Part shown: in pieces, positions 1-7,144 of the stretch | How positions within the stretch are numbered: position 1 is the stretch's first letter | How the letters are laid out: each line of letters opens with the position of its first letter | Assembly (NCBI GenBank): GCA_030452025.1 | Contig: JAKDNC010000129.1 | Coordinates: 1-8,385 of the forward strand | DNA: 8,385 nt | Direction of reading: 5' to 3' | Source: Nocardioides sp. | GTDB taxonomy: Bacteria > Actinomycetota > Actinomycetes > Propionibacteriales > Nocardioidaceae | The notes under the pieces: model-generated | The model's input: only the letters and a program-made list of their open reading frames with translations | What the model was told of the DNA's origin: nothing | The model's database searches: none | Made by a program: the position numbers and the translations under genes

Positions 1-1362
1 GGCGGCCTTGGCGGCGTAGTCCAAGCCCCGAGTGGGTTCGTCGAGCAACATGATCTGCGGTGCTGCGGACAACTGGACAGCCAACACCAAGGCAAGGCGT
101 TGTCCTTCGGACAGGTCACGGGGGTGCTGATCATCACCGATGTCGGGAGCGAGGCGGTCCAGCAGCGTCCGACACGTTCCGGGGTCTGCGGTGGACTCAC
201 GGTCGGCGGCAGCGCATTCGGCGGCGACGCTCTCCAGGTAGAGCAGGTCACTGGCGGTCTGCGGGACCAGGCCCACGAGCTTTCTGGCCTGGGTGCTGGT
301 GAGGTCCTGGGGGTCCAGATCCCCGACCCGCACCCGGCCACCCTGGCGTGGTCCCGATCCTTGCAGCGCCCACAGCAGAGAGGATTTGCCGGACCCGTTG
401 CGGCCCATGATGGCCAGCACGCTGCCGCGGTGCAGATCCAGGTCGACGCCGCGGACGGCGACCTTCGGACCATAGCGGACGACGACACCAGCTGAGGTCA
501 GCAGCGGCTCGGCCGTGACGGCATTGGTCCGCCGGGGCGGTGGGGTCGCTGCCGCCAGGGCGTGGCGCAGATCGCCTGCTTGGCGGCGGGCATCGCGCAC
601 TGTCATGGGCAGCGGGTCCCAGCCAGCGAACCGGCCCAGCTCGACGACCGGCGGCGCGATCGCCGTCCCCACCAGGACGTCGGCGGGTCGGCCGTCGATG
701 ATGGTGCCGTCGCCGTTGACGTAGATCATCCGGTCGGCGAACGGGATCACCCGTTCCATCCGGTGCTCGGCCATCAGGACCGTGGTGCCAAGGTCCTGCA
801 CCAGCCGGGCCAGCGTGGCCAGGACCTCCTCGGCGGCAGTCGGGTCGAGCGCGGAGGTGGGCTCATCCAAGACGAGCACCTTGGGATGCATGGTGAGCAC
901 CGAGCCGACTGCGACGCGCTGTTGTTGCCCGCCTGACAGGGTGCGCAGGGGACGGCGACGTAGTTCGGCGATGCCGAGCAGGTCGAGGGTCTCCTCGACG
1001 CGGCGGCGCATGACTTGGGGGTCCAAGCCGAGCTGTTCCATGCCGTAGGCGAGCTCGTCCTCGACTGTGTCGGTGACGAACCCGGCCAGCGGGTCCTGGC
1101 CGACAACCCCGACCAGGTGGGAGAACTCCCGCGGCGGGTGAGTATCGGTGGCGACACCGTCGACGGTGACCAGGCCCTCGAGGTGTCCTCCAGTGAAGTG
1201 CGGCACCAGTCCGTTGATCGTGCCCAGCAGGGTCGACTTACCTGAACCTGTACGACCAGCGAACAGCACCAGTTCGCCCTCGGTGATGTGCAGGTCGACA
1301 TCGACCAGGACAGGTTCGTCGTGGCCGTCGTACCAGAAGCTGACATGGTTCAGGTCAATCAC
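1..1362 (-). CDS. Fused double-domain ECF transporter ATPase (EcfA-EcfA' type), 3' end outside window
   Basis: Energises an energy-coupling factor (ECF) vitamin importer by ATP hydrolysis on the cytoplasmic face. I translated the minus strand from a GTG at 1362; 454 residues are visible and the frame is open at the left edge. Two ABC domains lie in tandem. Domain 1: Walker A GRTGSGKST (36-44), Q-loop Q89, signature LSGGQ (142-146), Walker B VLVLDE (162-167), switch H200. Domain 2 after a Pro/Arg-rich linker near 275: Walker A GRNGSGKSS (320-328), Q368, variant signature LSEGQ (417-421), Walker B IMLLDE (437-442). The domain-2 switch histidine lies outside the window. The GTG overlaps the TGA of ecfT by 4 nt (GTGA), with GAGGTG as a Shine-Dalgarno about 5 nt upstream, so translational coupling is likely. 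Most ECF systems use two separate ATPases; a fused pair is known in actinobacteria. Substrate cannot be read from this protein; cobalamin is inferred from the riboswitch-led operon. Confidence 0.95.
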   Translation of the reverse strand, partial: MIDLNHVSFWYDGHDEPVLVDVDLHITEGELVLFAGRTGSGKSTLLGTINGLVPHFTGGHLEGLVTVDGVATDTHPPREFSHLVGVVGQDPLAGFVTDTVEDELAYGMEQLGLDPQVMRRRVEETLDLLGIAELRRRPLRTLSGGQQQRVAVGSVLTMHPKVLVLDEPTSALDPTAAEEVLATLARLVQDLGTTVLMAEHRMERVIPFADRMIYVNGDGTIIDGRPADVLVGTAIAPPVVELGRFAGWDPLPMTVRDARRQAGDLRHALAAATPPPRRTNAVTAEPLLTSAGVVVRYGPKVAVRGVDLDLHRGSVLAIMGRNGSGKSSLLWALQGSGPRQGGRVRVGDLDPQDLTSTQARKLVGLVPQTASDLLYLESVAAECAAADRESTADPGTCRTLLDRLAPDIGDDQHPRDLSEGQRLALVLAVQLSAAPQIMLLDEPTRGLDYAAKAA

Positions 1363-2513
1363 GCTGGCACCTCGCTTCCGGTGTGCGCGTAGATGTCGCC
1401 CTCGTCGTCAAAGGAGGCGTACGGGGGCTCCGGTGGCGGCGTGAGCACCGACGGGATCAGACCGGCCAGAACGCCGATCAATGGCACCCACGACAACGCC
1501 GGCCACGACAGGTCGATCAGCGAGGGATTCAGGTTGGTGGGGTCGACGCTGGAGGTGGCGAACATGACCACCGCAACCGCAATGCCCGACAAAGCGGTGA
1601 CGACCTCGGCCAGGTGCCAGCGGTCGGGCCGGTAGCGGGTGCGCTGGACCCGGCTGCCCGCGGTCCGGAAGCCCACCAGCGCGACGACCAGCCCCCCGGC
1701 GAGGACCGGGGTGGCCAGGAATCGCGGCGTGGAGCCGTCCAAGGTGGCGTAGACCCCGACGCACACCCCGATCAGCCCGGCGATCATCAGCAGGCCAGTG
1801 ACAAGACGGACCGCAGGCTTGATCTTCCCGGCGCGGCCGTAACCACGCGAGTCCATCGAGGACGCCAACTGCAACGACCTGTCCAGGGCATCCTCCAAGA
1901 CGGGGATGATGATGGCGCGCAGGGCATGGAAGCGTTTCGCGCCATCACCGCGCAGCCTGCGGGCCCGGCGCACCCGGATGACGCTCTCGGCGAGCTGAGG
2001 AAAGACCGACAGCGCCACAATGACCGCCGTGCCCACCTCATACAGGGCCGGCGGCATCGCCTTGAGTAGACGTTTGGGATTGGCCAGCGCGTTCGCCGCA
2101 CCCAGACAGATCACCATCGTCGCCAAGCGGAGGCCGTCATAGAGGCCACCCAGCAGCGACTCGGCCGACACGTCACCGAACAACCTGATCCCCGCTGCCC
2201 AGGCCGGCAGCGGTATCTCCGGCAACCGGACCAGAATCGTCGAACCTTCCGCACCGCCGAAGATGAACCGGAACACCACCCGCATGAGCACGATGAACCC
2301 GCCCAGATACAGGTACAGCCGGAACGCCATCGCCCACGGCGCGTCCGAACGCCGAGCCACCACCACATAACAGGTCACGGCGATGATCGTCAGCAGCAGC
2401 CACGGATTCGTGGTGCGACTCGCCGCGGTCGCCAGACCCAGCGCCCACACCCACCACGCCGCCGGGTGCAGGTCACGCGCCAGGAAGTACGTCGATAAAC
2501 GTCGAGCAGGCAC
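1359..2513 (-). CDS. ecfT: ECF transporter transmembrane coupling protein EcfT (CbiQ-like)
   Basis: Integral membrane coupling subunit that links the ATPase to a substrate-binding S protein. It has 384 residues and starts at a GTG (2513), one base after the stop of the preceding gene. No good Shine-Dalgarno is visible, so coupling to upstream translation is likely. Hydrophobic segments lie at about 19-52, 65-85, 126-144, 160-177, 236-256, 266-282, 304-320 and 336-357. The two Arg-Gly coupling motifs typical of EcfT are present: RRLRG (185-189) and MDSRGYG (220-226), on the cytoplasmic helices that dock into the ATPases. Typical EcfT proteins are about 250-270 residues; this one is longer, with extra C-terminal hydrophobic segments and an acidic tail (EPPYASFDDEGDIYAHTGSE). 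It is co-operonic with the ATPase (4-nt overlap). The family assignment is secure; the role in B12 uptake is inferred from context. Confidence 0.93.
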   Translation of the reverse strand: MPARRLSTYFLARDLHPAAWWVWALGLATAASRTTNPWLLLTIIAVTCYVVVARRSDAPWAMAFRLYLYLGGFIVLMRVVFRFIFGGAEGSTILVRLPEIPLPAWAAGIRLFGDVSAESLLGGLYDGLRLATMVICLGAANALANPKRLLKAMPPALYEVGTAVIVALSVFPQLAESVIRVRRARRLRGDGAKRFHALRAIIIPVLEDALDRSLQLASSMDSRGYGRAGKIKPAVRLVTGLLMIAGLIGVCVGVYATLDGSTPRFLATPVLAGGLVVALVGFRTAGSRVQRTRYRPDRWHLAEVVTALSGIAVAVVMFATSSVDPTNLNPSLIDLSWPALSWVPLIGVLAGLIPSVLTPPPEPPYASFDDEGDIYAHTGSEVPA

Positions 2514-2514
2514 G

Positions 2515-3495
2515 TCAGGCGTCCCGTGCGTGGCGACGGCGCCGTCCGGTCAACCACATACCAAGCACCAACAACACGACAACCCCGGCCGCGACCCACG
2601 GAGCGTAGTCGCTGGCATCGGACTGATCCTTGAGGACCTGGTTGACGTCCGGGGCATCTTCTCCGCCACTGAACTCGACATTCGCCGACGGGTCAGGGGC
2701 CGAGTCACCTGTGAGCGGACGCGGTTTCGGTGCCGGGAGGGTGCTGTCGGCCGAGTTCTTGTCATCACCGGGTGCGGTACCGCCGGGCTGGCTGCCACCT
2801 GTTCCCTGCTGGCTCTGTTTCGGATCATTCGAGCTCGGGGCCGGCTCATCGGCGGCGTTGCACGCCTGCCCTGCTGTGCCTGGGCGCACCGCGGCGACCC
2901 GTGGCACCGGGCCCGCACCAGTCCTGGCGTTCAGGGAGAACGACCAGCCCTCAAAGCCGCCGGGGACGAAGTCGCGGTTCTTGACCCCCCACTTGCTGTA
3001 AGTCCACGAGCAGTTGTTGCCCGCATGCCAGTACGACCAATACCCGCCCGTCGGCGGTGTGTCCACACACCGCTCCCGATAGCCCGCATTGCCGGTGATC
3101 GGTAACTCTTCCTGTGCTGAGGGACGGTTCTCGATCCGACAGATGAACGACTCGCCCCACCGTTGCGTCCCGGCGATCTGGAAACCGGCGCCCTTGAGCG
3201 CATCCAGCCCCGTCCCCCGCGTCGTACTCGGGTTGCACCGCACCAAGGCCGTGCCACCCAGTTCGCCGAAGTCGACCACCACCGTGACGCCCTTGTCGTC
3301 CTTGCAATAACCCGGGTAGCCCTTGGACTGATCCACAGCAGCCGCAGGCATGCCAGGCATGCTCAACAGCCCCGCACCCACGAGCAAAACAACGGCGAGG
3401 ACAGCAAGGACACCACCGCCGCGACGGTGCTGCTGCCTGCCGTCGGCTCGACCACGAGTCGAGAGTAACCAGCGAAAGTGTGACCGGGCGGGCAT
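2515..3495 (-). CDS. Membrane-anchored extracellular protein with one WSYWH beta-type domain (transcobalamin beta-domain/DUF4430-like)
   Basis: 326 residues. The ATG at 3495 directly follows the stop of the upstream gene with no gap, and GGGAGG lies 4 nt upstream as a strong Shine-Dalgarno. Layout: basic N-terminus, hydrophobic signal segment (28-53), extracellular domain (about 58-190), long Pro/Gly/Ser/Asp-rich linker (about 205-298), C-terminal membrane helix (299-316) and a basic RRRR tail. This is a type-I anchor without an LPXTG sortase motif. The domain matches residues of the neighbouring large protein: GVTVVVDFG, a central ALKGAGF, CVD, GGYWSYWHAG (150-159), then W-Y-S-G and FEGWSF (181-186). 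Cysteines at 64, 87, 119, 143 and 162 may form disulfides. From memory it resembles the Streptomyces 'SCO2322 family', found beside EcfT genes. A relation to the beta domain of transcobalamin/intrinsic factor is inferred from the beta-rich WSYW pattern and context. Proposed role: docking or covering a corrinoid close to the membrane. Confidence 0.85.
   Translation of the reverse strand: MPARSHFRWLLSTRGRADGRQQHRRGGGVLAVLAVVLLVGAGLLSMPGMPAAAVDQSKGYPGYCKDDKGVTVVVDFGELGGTALVRCNPSTTRGTGLDALKGAGFQIAGTQRWGESFICRIENRPSAQEELPITGNAGYRERCVDTPPTGGYWSYWHAGNNCSWTYSKWGVKNRDFVPGGFEGWSFSLNARTGAGPVPRVAAVRPGTAGQACNAADEPAPSSNDPKQSQQGTGGSQPGGTAPGDDKNSADSTLPAPKPRPLTGDSAPDPSANVEFSGGEDAPDVNQVLKDQSDASDYAPWVAAGVVVLLVLGMWLTGRRRRHARDA
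3024..3040. repeat. 17-bp exact repeat, copy A (encodes the SYWHA region of the 326-residue protein)
   Basis: CATGCCAGTACGACCAA is identical here and at 5310-5326. Both copies encode the conserved WSYWH core in the same frame, consistent with duplication of the domain, conversion between copies, or strong constraint. Confidence 0.8.
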
Positions 3496-5700
3496 TCAGC
3501 CTCCCGGACGGGAACGACGGAAATTCAGTCCAATGCAGACCAGGCCGACCAGCGCCAGCGCCCCAATGGGCGGCCACCACGGCGACATGCCGGTGCTGCC
3601 GTCGTTGAGGTCCGTGACCGATGAGGTTGTCCGCACGTCCGTCGTGCTCAGATTCGCGGCCGGAAGGTTCGACACCCAGACCGGCACCGCCGAAGCTACG
3701 GAGGGACCGCCCTGCATCGAGGGAAGGTTCGCCTGAAGTAGCGGCGAGTTGCCGCCGGCCCCGGGCGGATTCTTGTCGCCAGGTTGGTCGGGGTCCTTAG
3801 AGGTGCCCGGATCCTTGGGGTCGTCCGGATTGTTGGATGAGGCTGGTGCGGTGGTGAAGCTCAACAGGGGGCCGTCGGTGATGGCGCCACGCGGCACCGA
3901 ACCCAGCCGGACCTGAGCAAAATACTGGGTGCCCGGCCGCAGACCAGATAGCGAGACGTTGATCGGGGTCTGGCTGTCCTTGGCGAAGTCGCCAAGATCG
4001 ACAGCCGCGTCCAGTTCCTTAGTGGTGCCGTAGCGCACGATGCCCACCTGGTCTTCGCTACCGGCGGTGACGGTCGCGAGAACTTCCGCGCTCGTGGACT
4101 TCACCGTGCCCACCCGGCCAGCGGTGACCTTCGCCGGCACCAAGTCGTCCCACGGTGCAGCATGCAGAGCTCTCACCGCCCACGGAGTGGCGATGGCGAT
4201 ATCGGACTTGGTGTTGCCGTTGAGGCCGTGCAGGAGGATGTCGCGCAGCTGGTCCAACCCGGGTGCGAACGCCCCGACGTCTGCTGCAGCAGGACCTTCT
4301 GCTGCCAGTTCGCTGGTGATCTGCAAGGGAGAGACGTGCTTGGCCGCCCGCACAGCCTCGCTGATACGGCCAACCATGACCATGGCTTCGGCGAACGAGG
4401 CATTCGAGGTCACCGTGGGGTTCATCGACACGTTCTCGATCGGCATGTTCATCACCGCGCCATCGTCTCGCTGTTGGGATGCCAGATAGTCCGCCAGCCG
4501 GTCGATGCTTGAGTCAATGCCTGTAACCCCATTCGCGCGGGCTCCCACCAGTGCCCGCAGGGCCTGGGCCTGGTACTCCATCGATTCTGTTCCGAATCCG
4601 CCGTTCTCGCCTTGACTGTCGATAATGTGCTGGTTCAAGGCAGACGGATACGGCGTACCCGAAGCGACCAATCCCTCCAGAAGCGCGGTCGCGCGGGGTG
4701 CGTCGGTGTACCACAGCCCGAGGGCTGGACTGTTGGTGATGTAGCCGGTGTCCGGGTCAACGGTCGAAGCCGCATATGCGGCCAGATCAGTGCCGTCGTC
4801 GAGGACGGCCGGGCCGTCCTGGGTTGCGCTGATCGCCATCAGGTACGGGCCGAGCTTCAGAGGAATTGGAGTGAGCCCGCCGCCAAAAAGTGGCGGGAGA
4901 TCGTTCCGTACCCTGCGGAGCACCGTTTGCGCTTGGGCGAGTGCCTGTTTGACTGGTGCGAACTCAGGAATGGTCACGTCGAAATCCGCCGCGACTAAGG
5001 CGTTGACGTAGGCCACCAGATTGTCGATATAGACGTTGTCAGCAGCGGGGTTGGCTACCAAGAGCTCACCCAAGGAGATCGTCGCCAGGGTCAACCAGTC
5101 CATCGCGGCCGCCAGCTGATCGTCGGAGGTCAGGTGGACGTCAGGCAGTTGAAGTCCTGGTCCGCGACCGTCCATGGGCGGCACTCGAAACGCCGACGTA
5201 GCCGCTTCTTCGGCGCGGTTGGTGTAGGCCCAGCCCTCGACCGAGCCGACCGGGGCAACATAGGTGCCTGCACCGCCACTGGAGAACAACCACTGTCCGC
5301 CGGGGCTGCCATGCCAGTACGACCAAAACCCCCCATCCGGTTGGGTAATGTCATGGCACACGCCGGGTCCGAGATCCTCTACGCGGGGCCACCCGTTGAT
5401 CGCGCAGATCGCGCCGGGGAACCGCCGGGAGTCCTCGGTCGTGAAGCCCGCCTTATGGAGCGCCTCGTAACCGTTGTGCGGCCCGCCGGGCGCACAACGC
5501 ACCTCAACCTTCTGCTTGTCGAGGGCCTGGAAATCTACGATCACCGTGACCCCGGTATCCGGTGCGCACGGCTCCCACACGCTGATGACGTCCGGGTAGG
5601 GGTTGGGGGCAATGTCGGCTGAGGCGGGTGCAGGTATGGCTAGAACCGCAGGCATCAACATGACCACGCCCACGAATCGGCTCCATGTTCGCACTCTCAT
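3496..5700 (-). CDS. Large surface-anchored protein: beta-type domain, alpha/alpha-barrel, Fn3-like domain, membrane anchor; probable corrinoid-capture protein
   Basis: 734 residues from the ATG at 5700; a GTG at 5712 would add four residues. I prefer ATG because AAGGGTGG ends about 8 nt upstream and the signal peptide then starts cleanly (MRVRTWSR...). Layout: signal peptide (1-28, ending PASA); WSYWH domain (about 36-165, with GVTVIVDF, CHD, GGFWSYWHG, VEGWAY) homologous to the next gene; alpha/alpha-barrel (about 190-515) with terpene-cyclase/transcobalamin-like repeats such as SQGENGGFGTESMEYQAQAL and SQQRDDGA; Fn3-like domain (about 522-618, LRPGTQYFAQVRL and LLSFTTAP); Asp/Pro/Lys-rich linker; membrane helix (about 709-727) and tail RRSRPGG. 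No DXDD cyclase motif was found, so an enzyme role is unlikely. Alpha-barrel plus beta domain is the makeup of intrinsic factor/transcobalamin, but here the beta-type domain comes first. It is the first gene after a cobalamin riboswitch and is followed by ECF genes, so extracellular B12 binding is the best inference. Confidence 0.88.
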   Translation of the reverse strand: MRVRTWSRFVGVVMLMPAVLAIPAPASADIAPNPYPDVISVWEPCAPDTGVTVIVDFQALDKQKVEVRCAPGGPHNGYEALHKAGFTTEDSRRFPGAICAINGWPRVEDLGPGVCHDITQPDGGFWSYWHGSPGGQWLFSSGGAGTYVAPVGSVEGWAYTNRAEEAATSAFRVPPMDGRGPGLQLPDVHLTSDDQLAAAMDWLTLATISLGELLVANPAADNVYIDNLVAYVNALVAADFDVTIPEFAPVKQALAQAQTVLRRVRNDLPPLFGGGLTPIPLKLGPYLMAISATQDGPAVLDDGTDLAAYAASTVDPDTGYITNSPALGLWYTDAPRATALLEGLVASGTPYPSALNQHIIDSQGENGGFGTESMEYQAQALRALVGARANGVTGIDSSIDRLADYLASQQRDDGAVMNMPIENVSMNPTVTSNASFAEAMVMVGRISEAVRAAKHVSPLQITSELAAEGPAAADVGAFAPGLDQLRDILLHGLNGNTKSDIAIATPWAVRALHAAPWDDLVPAKVTAGRVGTVKSTSAEVLATVTAGSEDQVGIVRYGTTKELDAAVDLGDFAKDSQTPINVSLSGLRPGTQYFAQVRLGSVPRGAITDGPLLSFTTAPASSNNPDDPKDPGTSKDPDQPGDKNPPGAGGNSPLLQANLPSMQGGPSVASAVPVWVSNLPAANLSTTDVRTTSSVTDLNDGSTGMSPWWPPIGALALVGLVCIGLNFRRSRPGG
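5310..5326. repeat. 17-bp exact repeat, copy B (encodes the WSYWH region of the 734-residue protein)
   Basis: Identical to 3024-3040, 2.3 kb away in the same orientation. It is the DNA trace of the shared beta-type domain in the two neighbouring genes. Confidence 0.8.
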
Positions 5701-5719
5701 ACCAGCTGCCACCCTTACC

Positions 5720-5740
5720 GCGGCCGATATGGTGGGCCGC
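5720..5740 (-). promoter_or_regulatory. Leader hairpin between riboswitch and start codon (possible expression platform)
   Basis: In the minus-strand leader, GCGGCC and GGCCGC form a 6-bp stem around a 9-nt loop that contains CCACC. This loop motif is complementary to GGTGG in the presumed Shine-Dalgarno region just downstream (about 5708-5714). A choice between the loop pairing with the ribosome site and the aptamer fold is plausible, but I have not folded it. The stem is GC-rich and could occur by chance. Confidence 0.35.
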
Positions 5741-5761
5741 CTGAACGCGAGACGAGAAAAT

Positions 5762-5856
5762 CGTCGCAGTCAGGCATTCGGGCTCGAACCATCTGGGGTT
5801 CATACCGTTGCGCGCCAGCCCCGGGATCGTACCGGGTTCCCCTAACTGTGACCCTC
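5762..5856 (-). promoter_or_regulatory. Cobalamin riboswitch upstream of the ECF/capture operon
   Basis: Reading the minus strand, the cobalamin aptamer core is visible: GGTCACAGTTAGGGGAA, then CCCGGTACGATCCCGGG (P3-type hairpin), GCTGGCGCGCAACGGTA, and the B12 box AGCCCGAATGCCTGAC. The closing helix P1 can be GGTCA (5849-5853) with TGACT (5768-5772). The variant GCGCAACGGTATGA and AGCCCGAA resemble the E. coli btuB riboswitch (GCGCAGCGGTAAGG, AGCCCGAAGACCTGCC, recalled from memory) more than the other two in this window. It lies about 60 nt before the start of the 734-residue protein, so it probably represses the whole four-gene operon when corrinoid is plentiful. No transcription terminator with a U-run follows, which suggests translational control. 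Confidence 0.88.
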
Positions 5857-5870
5857 GCACCCTACCAACA

Positions 5871-5909
5871 CGTGTCGGGACGGCGGGCTCGGTCCGCCGC
5901 CCCGACACG
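5871..5909 (-). terminator. Strong GC hairpin, likely terminator of the 365-residue barrel gene
   Basis: CGTGTCGGG (5871-5879) pairs with CCCGACACG (5901-5909) and CGGCGG (5881-5886) with CCGCCG (5894-5899). This gives 15 of 16 pairs, one A/C mismatch and a 7-nt loop. It starts 20 nt after the stop of the 365-residue gene on the minus strand. There is no T-run after it, as is common for actinobacterial terminators. It abuts the riboswitch of the next operon, leaving almost no room for a separate promoter. The hairpin is read directly; termination is inferred. Confidence 0.7.
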
Positions 5910-5929
5910 ATGGCTGCCAACGGTTCGGA

Positions 5930-7027
5930 CTACACCAGTGACGGATAGGTCACGCCCAGCAGGCCCAGGACGCCCTGGTTGGTGGCGTACTGGTCGAAGC
6001 TGTCCTGAACTGGCGTTCCGCCAGCTGTAGCGGTGCAGCCAGGCAGCCTGGCATCGATTCCGGCCTGGTTCTCGATCCAGGCTTGGGAGGTCGTTACTGT
6101 GGAGCCGATCATCACATAGGCTTGAATGCCGACAGCTGTGCTGTTCACGCTCGGCTGTGCTGTTCCTGTGCAGGCCGTGCTCTGCCAGTAACCAGCTCCG
6201 TTCTGCTGTCCGCTAAGCCAGGTGTTGGCGTTGAAGGCCGCGATCAGCGACGGCACCGACCCTTCGTCGATGAGAACCTGGATAGCCAAAGCAGTGGAGT
6301 CAACATCGGCCTGGTCCGGGTCGAATGCCGTGTTGTTGCAGGTGCCGTTGCCGCCCAGACCGGCCGGGAACGCTCCCGCGAAGGCACCGTTCGTGCATTG
6401 CTGGGAGAGTAGGTAGGTGACAGCGTCGGTGGTCTCGGTCCCGTAGCCGCTGACGTTGTCGAGTGCGAGGATGGCGAAGGCCTGGTCGAACGTCCATGTC
6501 GGCGAGGCCGCGCTGGTGCCGTAGTTGGCGATGCGTCCCGAGCCGTCCTGCATGCAGGCGAGTTCCGCCGCATAGTTCCCAGCAGTGCTCGTGGGTAGAT
6601 TGGCGAGTTCAAAAACGGTGATCTTGGCTGTGGCGCCGGCGCTCAGCGATGTGGTCGCGGGGTTGCTCGACGCGACACAACTTCCGGAGCCGGTGTAGTC
6701 ACTGGCGTGAGCGCGTACCCATGCCGCGGTGTCAGCAATCTCGGTACTGAAAATCGGGCTCACGCTGTCGGCTGCCTGGAGAGCCAAATTGGTGTCGATC
6801 GTTCCTCCGTAGTCGGGATAGCTGACGACCGCGCTGCCATCCCAGTAGGACGACTCCAGGTAATCACCCACTCCGGACTCCGTCTGGAGTTTGCCACTGA
6901 GCCAGGACGCGGCATCTACGGCAGCAGTGGCAGGGGATGCTGCTGCTGGGGCGGCCGCTCCTACGACAGTAAGGACGGCTGCCGCTCCGCCCACAGCGAG
7001 GCTTTTCAGCCGGAATCTGGTCAACAT
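5930..7027 (-). CDS. Secreted alpha/alpha-barrel protein (prenyltransferase/squalene-oxidase-repeat fold; transcobalamin alpha-domain-like)
   Basis: 365 residues from the ATG at 7027, which has AAAGAGG 6 nt upstream. The open frame extends to 7174, but that extension reads through the riboswitch and lacks a signal peptide. Layout: signal peptide (1 to about 36, alanine-rich, ending in PAAASPATAA), then helical repeats throughout: ASWLSGKL (40-47), TWTFDQAFAILAL (177-189), DQADVDSTALAIQVL (238-252), QPSVNSTAVGIQAYV (291-305), DSFDQYATNQGVLGL (342-356). The DVDSTA helix start is shared by terpene-cyclase barrels and by transcobalamin/intrinsic factor; the catalytic DXDD is not intact. Six cysteines (117, 158, 211, 230, 286, 331) suggest up to three disulfides. 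There is no C-terminal anchor, so it is probably released or held by partners. It sits behind its own cobalamin riboswitch and is paralogous to the plus-strand gene at 7591. Expected function: corrinoid binding outside the cell; not proven by sequence. Confidence 0.88.
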   Translation of the reverse strand: MLTRFRLKSLAVGGAAAVLTVVGAAAPAAASPATAAVDAASWLSGKLQTESGVGDYLESSYWDGSAVVSYPDYGGTIDTNLALQAADSVSPIFSTEIADTAAWVRAHASDYTGSGSCVASSNPATTSLSAGATAKITVFELANLPTSTAGNYAAELACMQDGSGRIANYGTSAASPTWTFDQAFAILALDNVSGYGTETTDAVTYLLSQQCTNGAFAGAFPAGLGGNGTCNNTAFDPDQADVDSTALAIQVLIDEGSVPSLIAAFNANTWLSGQQNGAGYWQSTACTGTAQPSVNSTAVGIQAYVMIGSTVTTSQAWIENQAGIDARLPGCTATAGGTPVQDSFDQYATNQGVLGLLGVTYPSLV

Positions 7028-7144
7028 GTCAATCCTCTTTCGCTCGGTGCCGTGGCCTGCGGCCAGTTGGACACCGATCGCGGGAACGTGATCGAGGACG
7101 AACCGGATTCTGCCCGCACACCACGACGGTCTTGTGTGAATCCT

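Noticed and set aside
774..1346. 190-residue minus-strand open frame
   Set aside because: It is out of frame with the ABC ATPase whose full motifs are read from the GTG at 1362; its composition (Ser/Arg/Pro-rich) is typical of a shadow frame.
1383..2069. 228-residue plus-strand open frame
   Set aside because: Antisense to the clear ecfT gene; Arg/Asp/Gln/Gly-rich translation without recognisable features.
2383..3105. 240-residue plus-strand open frame
   Set aside because: Antisense to the end of the beta-type protein gene and the start of ecfT; no domain seen and no suitable ribosome site.
3496..5700. Squalene-hopene cyclase or prenyltransferase enzyme
   Set aside because: The helical repeats fit that fold, but no intact DXDD or comparable catalytic motif is seen, the proteins are secreted, and the context is B12 uptake.
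2515..5700. Sortase-anchored surface proteins
   Set aside because: No LPXTG-type motif precedes the C-terminal hydrophobic segments; the anchors look like simple membrane helices with basic tails.
5504..5920. 138-residue minus-strand open frame across the operon riboswitch
   Set aside because: It runs through the aptamer and into the 734-residue gene in another frame; explained by the RNA element and shadow coding.
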